Assembly: GCA_945860375.1 (NCBI GenBank)
Contig: CAMAQR010000066.1
Coordinates: forward strand, 1-17,706
Origin: Pseudorhodobacter antarcticus
Lineage (GTDB): Bacteria > Pseudomonadota > Alphaproteobacteria > Rhodobacterales > Rhodobacteraceae
Direction: 5' to 3'
DNA: 17,706 nt
Each line of letters begins with the position of its first letter. Within the stretch, counting starts at the first letter, position 1. Both the position numbers and the translations under genes were made by a program. The notes below the pieces were generated by a model, which was given only the letters and a program-made list of their open reading frames with translations, had not been told where the DNA came from and did no database searches. Shown here piece after piece: positions 14,684 to 17,706 of this stretch.

Positions 14684-15577
14684 ATGGCCTGGAACGGCGT
14701 CTTTCCCGCAACAACCACAAAACTGAAACCCGATGGCAGCGTCGATATCAACGCCACTCAGGCCGGGTTAGACCGCCTGATCACCAGCGGCGTTTCAGGC
14801 GTCATTGTGCTGCCCATGCTGGGCGAAAACGCAGCCCTCACTCAAAGCGAGCGTGACGCCGTTGTGACTGCCGCCAAGGAAGTCGTCGCAGGGCGCGTGC
14901 CCCTGCTGAGCGGATTGGCGCAGCTTTCGACAGATGATGCGACGCAGGCGGCCAGAAACTATCAAAGGCTCGGGGCCGAGGGCATGATGGTCTTCCCCAG
15001 CCTTGCCTACCGCACCGACAGACGCGAAACCATAGCCTGGTACAAGGCCATCGCCGCCGGCAGCGACCTGCCCATCATGATCTACAACAACCCCATCGCC
15101 TACCGCGTCGATGTGGATGTGGAAACATTGAAGGGCTTGTCCGACATCGCCAAAATTGTCGCCATCAAAGAAGAAACCGGCGACATTCGCCGCGTGACCG
15201 ACCTGTTCAACACATTCGGCAATCGTTTCGATATCTTTTGCGGTGTGGATGATCTTTTGTTGGAAAGCGTTGCCCTTGGCGCGGTGGGATGGGTTTCAGG
15301 CATGACCAATGCTTGGCCCGTAGAGTGCATGAAACTGTTCAACCTCGCCAAGGATGGTAAGTTTGCGGAGGCCCTGCACCTTTACCGCATTCTGACCCCG
15401 GTCTTTCACCTCGATACCGATGTAAAGTTGGTGCAATATATCAAACTGGCCGAACATCTGACCTACGGCGCCCCTCTTGCCGTCCGTGCCCCGCGGCTTG
15501 CGGTCGAAGGGGCGGAACTTGCCCAGGCAGAGGCCGTGATCCGCAAGACCATCGCCGATCTTGCGACCTTTGGCTGA
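14684..15577 (+). CDS. DapA/N-acetylneuraminate lyase superfamily protein (second copy)
   Basis: A 297-residue Schiff-base enzyme only distantly related to the copy at 12879. The tyrosine motif is Y134 in MIYNNPIAY and the lysine is K162 in AIKEETGD. The usual GTTGE loop is replaced by PMLGENAAL (residues 44-52), and VKLVQYIKLAEHL lies near the C-terminus. From memory, these features match a DapA-like subgroup that includes 1-pyrroline-4-hydroxy-2-carboxylate deaminase of hydroxyproline breakdown, which produces alpha-ketoglutaric semialdehyde. That is a suggestion only, since no hydroxyproline epimerase or dehydrogenase is present. The ATG at 14684 follows GGAGATACCT at ideal spacing. An in-frame ATG at 14639 lies inside the aldolase gene and adds residues without similarity. 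It is the last gene of the three-gene lyase operon. Confidence 0.88.
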   Translation: MAWNGVFPATTTKLKPDGSVDINATQAGLDRLITSGVSGVIVLPMLGENAALTQSERDAVVTAAKEVVAGRVPLLSGLAQLSTDDATQAARNYQRLGAEGMMVFPSLAYRTDRRETIAWYKAIAAGSDLPIMIYNNPIAYRVDVDVETLKGLSDIAKIVAIKEETGDIRRVTDLFNTFGNRFDIFCGVDDLLLESVALGAVGWVSGMTNAWPVECMKLFNLAKDGKFAEALHLYRILTPVFHLDTDVKLVQYIKLAEHLTYGAPLAVRAPRLAVEGAELAQAEAVIRKTIADLATFG

Positions 15578-15640
15578 CCTGAGCGTCAAGGTGCCTCGCC
15601 CTGAACAGCCCAAAGACAAGACCGGCCGGGCTCTAACCTA

Positions 15641-15678
15641 CCCCTGACGTCCAGAAGATGTCAGATCGGGGCAAATTT
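15641..15678 (+). terminator. Possible intrinsic terminator after the lyase operon
   Basis: CCCCTGACGTC (15641-15651) can fold on GATGTCA...CGGGG (15657-15671) with a 5-base loop, one mismatch and a 3-base bulge, followed by CAAATTTTC. The T-run is only four long and the stem is imperfect, so this is a weak call. The rest of the 239-base gap between 15578 and 15816 shows only a short ACCGCC/GGCGGT stem at 15725-15743 and no convincing gene. Confidence 0.35.
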
Positions 15679-15816
15679 TCCCGCCAGGCATCGCTCACCA
15701 TTGGCTGCGCAGACCAAATACCGCACCGCCGGGCGAGGGCGGTCCTAACGCGTCACAAATTTCAGTTTGGCTCAGCCACATAATCTGCAAAAGTTGACCA
15801 AGAGGAGAATTGCACC

Positions 15817-16569
15817 ATGGGACTTGCCAAGAAAATTGTGCTCATCACCGGGGCTGCTTCGGGAATGGGGGCGGCCTGTGCGCGGCTTTTTGCAGCGTCT
15901 GGCGCCAAAGTGGTGATCGTTGACCGTAATGCCACGCTGTCGGAAGAGATTGCGCTGGCCACGGGGGCGGGCGCGCCGCTGGTTGGCGATGTCAGCGACT
16001 CGGGCTTTTGCGACCGGGCGGTTGCCACGGCGGTCGCGCGCCATGGCAGACTGGACATCCTTGTCAACGCGGCGGGCATCATCGTGCGGGCCGATGCCGA
16101 TCACACCACGGACGCCGATTGGCAGCGGATGCTGAACGTCAATGTTAGTGGGACTTTCTACATGTCCCGTGCGGCGGCACGGGAGATGAAGGGGCAAGGC
16201 GCAGGAAACATCGTCAACTTCGGCTCGATCTGGGGAAGTGTCGCGGGGCGCAACCATGTGGCCTATTGTGCTAGCAAAGGAGCCGTCCATCAAATCACCC
16301 GCGCCATGGCCATCGATCATGCCCGCGACGGCATCCGCGTCAATGCGGTCTGCCCGGGCGAGGTTGACACGCCAATGCTGCGCCAAGGCGGGCGGGATCA
16401 ACCGATGAGCGATGCCGCCATGGTGGCTATGGCCGAGTCGATCGTGCCGATGGGCCGAGTGGCGCAGCCCGAAGAGATTGCGCAGGCCGTCCTCTTTCTG
16501 GCTTCGGATGCGGCGAGCTATATTACGGGAACGCTATTGCCGGTGGATGCGGGTTATACGGCTGTCTGA
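15817..16569 (+). CDS. Short-chain dehydrogenase/reductase
   Basis: A 250-residue classical SDR with every expected element: cofactor motif TGAASGMG at 11-18, acidic VDRN at 35-38 after beta strand 2 (an aspartate that favours NAD over NADP), NAAG at 84-87, active-site N109, S137, Y150 and K154 (YCASK), then PGEVDTPM and FLASDAASYITGTLLPVDAGY. These enzymes oxidise secondary alcohols or reduce ketones, often on sugar acids or hydroxy acids. A strong AGGAGA site precedes the ATG. It begins a two-gene unit with the aldo/keto reductase 42 bases downstream. The 239-base gap before it suggests its own promoter. It shares the fold but no close identity with the SDR at 7600. Substrate unknown. Confidence 0.92.
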   Translation: MGLAKKIVLITGAASGMGAACARLFAASGAKVVIVDRNATLSEEIALATGAGAPLVGDVSDSGFCDRAVATAVARHGRLDILVNAAGIIVRADADHTTDADWQRMLNVNVSGTFYMSRAAAREMKGQGAGNIVNFGSIWGSVAGRNHVAYCASKGAVHQITRAMAIDHARDGIRVNAVCPGEVDTPMLRQGGRDQPMSDAAMVAMAESIVPMGRVAQPEEIAQAVLFLASDAASYITGTLLPVDAGYTAV

Positions 16570-16611
16570 GGAAAGCCTTTAGAAACTGAACACGTCGCTC
16601 AAGGAGATGCC

Positions 16612-17616
16612 ATGACCCTTCGCTCGCTTGGCCGTACTGGCATCAAGGTTTCGACGCTATGTTTGGGCGGGGATAATTTCCTGAACCCGACCTCAGAGGC
16701 GGAGTCGATCAGGATGATCGACGCAGCCTTGGCCGGAGGGATCACCATGATCGACACCGCTAACAGCTATATGCGCGGCGAAAGCGAACGGATTGTCGGC
16801 AAAGCCCTGAAGGCAAATGGCAGGCGTCACCAGACAGTGGTGGCGACAAAGGTCCATTACCCGATGGGTGACGGGCCGAACGATCGCGGCAATTCGCGCC
16901 TGCATATCCTACGCGCAGTCGAAGACTCGCTGCAGCGGCTTGGCATGGATCACATCGACCTTTACCAGACCCATCGCCCGGACATGAGCGTTCCACTGGA
17001 CGAAACCTTGAAGGCGCTGGACGATCTGGTCCGGCAGGGCAAGGTGCGCTACATTGGGTCGTCCACGGCACCGGCTTGGCATGTGATGGAAGCCGTACTG
17101 ACAAGCGAAATGAAGGGCTATGCCCGTTTTGTCAGCGAACAATCGCCCTATAACCTACTTGATCGCCGGATTGAGAACGAACTGGTGCCAATGTGTCAGC
17201 GCCACGGACTTGGCCTGTTGTGCTGGTCGCCTATGGCCATGGGGATGCTGGCGGGGCGCTACAGCAGTTCGGCATCCCCCGCAGCGGAATCGCGGTTGGT
17301 CAAGCGCGGCGGCATCTATGCCGACCGGGTTTCCCCCCAAGCCGTTGAAGTGGCGGAACGCTTTGTAGCCCTTGCCGCCGATGCCGGGATGTCGGCGGCT
17401 CAATTGGCGGTGACTTGGGTCAAGGACCAACCGGGCATCACCGCCGCGCTGATCGGGCCGCGCACGCTGGATCAGTTGGCCACGCTCTTGCCCGTAATGG
17501 AGATGACGCTGAGCGACGACTTGCGGGCCGCTTGCGATGCTTTGGTGGCCCCGGGCAGCGCGGTGGCAAATTTCTTTAACTCCGCCCCGTGGATGAAGAC
17601 AAAAATCCCGCTCTAG
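16612..17616 (+). CDS. Aldo/keto reductase
   Basis: A 334-residue NADPH-type oxidoreductase of the aldo/keto reductase superfamily with a TIM-barrel fold. The catalytic tetrad is visible: D48 in MIDTANSY, Y53 in the same motif, K80 in VATKVHYP and H121 in [59 protein letters not shown] and the cofactor region [11 protein letters not shown] are typical of the larger bacterial AKR groups (YghZ/Tas/YajO-like). It starts after a perfect AAGGAGAT and follows the SDR gene by 42 bases, so the two are probably co-transcribed. It would interconvert an aldehyde or ketone and an alcohol. Substrate not determined. No terminator is evident before the inverted repeat at 17637. Confidence 0.92.
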   Translation: MTLRSLGRTGIKVSTLCLGGDNFLNPTSEAESIRMIDAALAGGITMIDTANSYMRGESERIVGKALKANGRRHQTVVATKVHYPMGDGPNDRGNSRLHILRAVEDSLQRLGMDHIDLYQTHRPDMSVPLDETLKALDDLVRQGKVRYIGSSTAPAWHVMEAVLTSEMKGYARFVSEQSPYNLLDRRIENELVPMCQRHGLGLLCWSPMAMGMLAGRYSSSASPAAESRLVKRGGIYADRVSPQAVEVAERFVALAADAGMSAAQLAVTWVKDQPGITAALIGPRTLDQLATLLPVMEMTLSDDLRAACDALVAPGSAVANFFNSAPWMKTKIPL

Positions 17617-17636
17617 GTGTGAGCTTTCATCAGGTT

Positions 17637-17706
17637 GTCCATTCGGGGTGGATCAAGGAGACTGGAGTTACCACACTTCAAGCCTTCAGGAGCGCCCCGA
17701 ATGAAC
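17637..17706. repeat. Inverted repeat at the right edge, second arm over a start codon
   Basis: Bases 17637-17651 and 17692-17706 form an inverted repeat matching at 12 of 15 positions, with a perfect 9-base core: CATTCGGGG at 17640-17648 and CCCCGAATG at 17695-17703. The arms are separated by 40 bases. It could be an operator pair for the gene starting at 17701 or part of another insertion-sequence end. The family is not identifiable from this piece, and the window ends inside the second arm. Confidence 0.5.
17701..17706 (+). CDS. Start of a gene running off the window (first two codons)
   Basis: ATG AAC at the very end is preceded by AGGAG (17688-17692) with an 8-base spacer, a good ribosome-binding site. 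The ATG lies inside the right arm of the inverted repeat described above. Only Met-Asn is visible, so the product cannot be named. A transposase is one possibility given the repeat. Confidence 0.4.

Noticed and set aside
12879..15577. Lysine biosynthesis (true dihydrodipicolinate synthase) as function of the two DapA-like genes
   Set aside because: The first copy lacks the arginine following the YNVPSRTG-type motif, the second has an altered GTTGE loop, and the surroundings are catabolic.
15725..15743. ACCGCC/GGCGGT stem in the gap before the second SDR
   Set aside because: Only six pairs with a GC-rich 7-base loop and no T-run; common by chance in DNA of this composition.

Overview
The window looks like an accessory catabolic island from an alphaproteobacterium, most likely a Rhodobacterales (Roseobacter-type) genome. 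This is inferred from the high GC content and codon use, a complete TRAP transporter, the densely packed operons with 4-base ATGA overlaps, and the mix of GntR regulators, HyuA/HyuB proteins, UxaA-type dehydratase and DapA-like lyases. No taxonomic marker gene is present, so this is an inference and not an identification.

Layout. (1) Bases 1-148 look like the end of an insertion sequence, probably IS21-like, which cuts an ADP-ribosylglycohydrolase gene on the minus strand. Only about 88 N-terminal codons of that gene survive (149-412). It is translationally coupled to an upstream HutC-type GntR/UTRA regulator (412-1122, minus). (2) A second, divergent GntR regulator of the FadR/FCD type (1358-2041, plus) precedes a five-gene plus-strand operon: a UxaA/GarD-family sugar-acid dehydratase, a 4-oxalocrotonate-tautomerase-like protein, HyuA, HyuB and an SDR (2149-8361). 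The last four genes overlap each other by 4 bases at each junction. (3) Converging on it with only 4 bases between stop codons is a minus-strand operon: dctP-dctQ-dctM (TRAP uptake system) followed by an AldA-like aldehyde dehydrogenase (transcribed 12685 to 8366). (4) Diverging from dctP is a plus-strand operon of two different DapA/NAL-superfamily lyases flanking a class II aldolase/adducin protein (12879-15577). (5) An SDR and an aldo/keto reductase (15817-17616) follow. (6) The right edge carries a long inverted repeat whose second arm covers the start codon of a gene that runs out of the window.

How the parts may work together (inference). The TRAP system imports an organic or sugar acid. 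The UxaA-type dehydratase would give a 2-keto-3-deoxy acid. One or both DapA-like enzymes and the class II aldolase would cleave or dehydrate intermediates. SDR/AKR enzymes and the AldA-like dehydrogenase would handle the alcohol, ketone and aldehyde steps. The unexplained core is HyuA/HyuB (ATP-dependent oxoprolinase, hydantoinase or carboxylase family) together with a tautomerase, inside what otherwise looks like a sugar-acid operon. This suggests a substrate with a lactam, lactone or ketone stage, and I cannot match it to a pathway I know.

A shared 12-base dyad (ATTGCTGACAAT at 2095 and ATTGTTGACAAT at 12789) lies upstream of the dehydratase operon and between the divergent TRAP and lyase operons. 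It is the best candidate for the operator of the FCD regulator and ties the three transcription units into one proposed regulon. I saw no tRNA, rRNA or CRISPR array, and no gene-free stretch longer than 300 bases.
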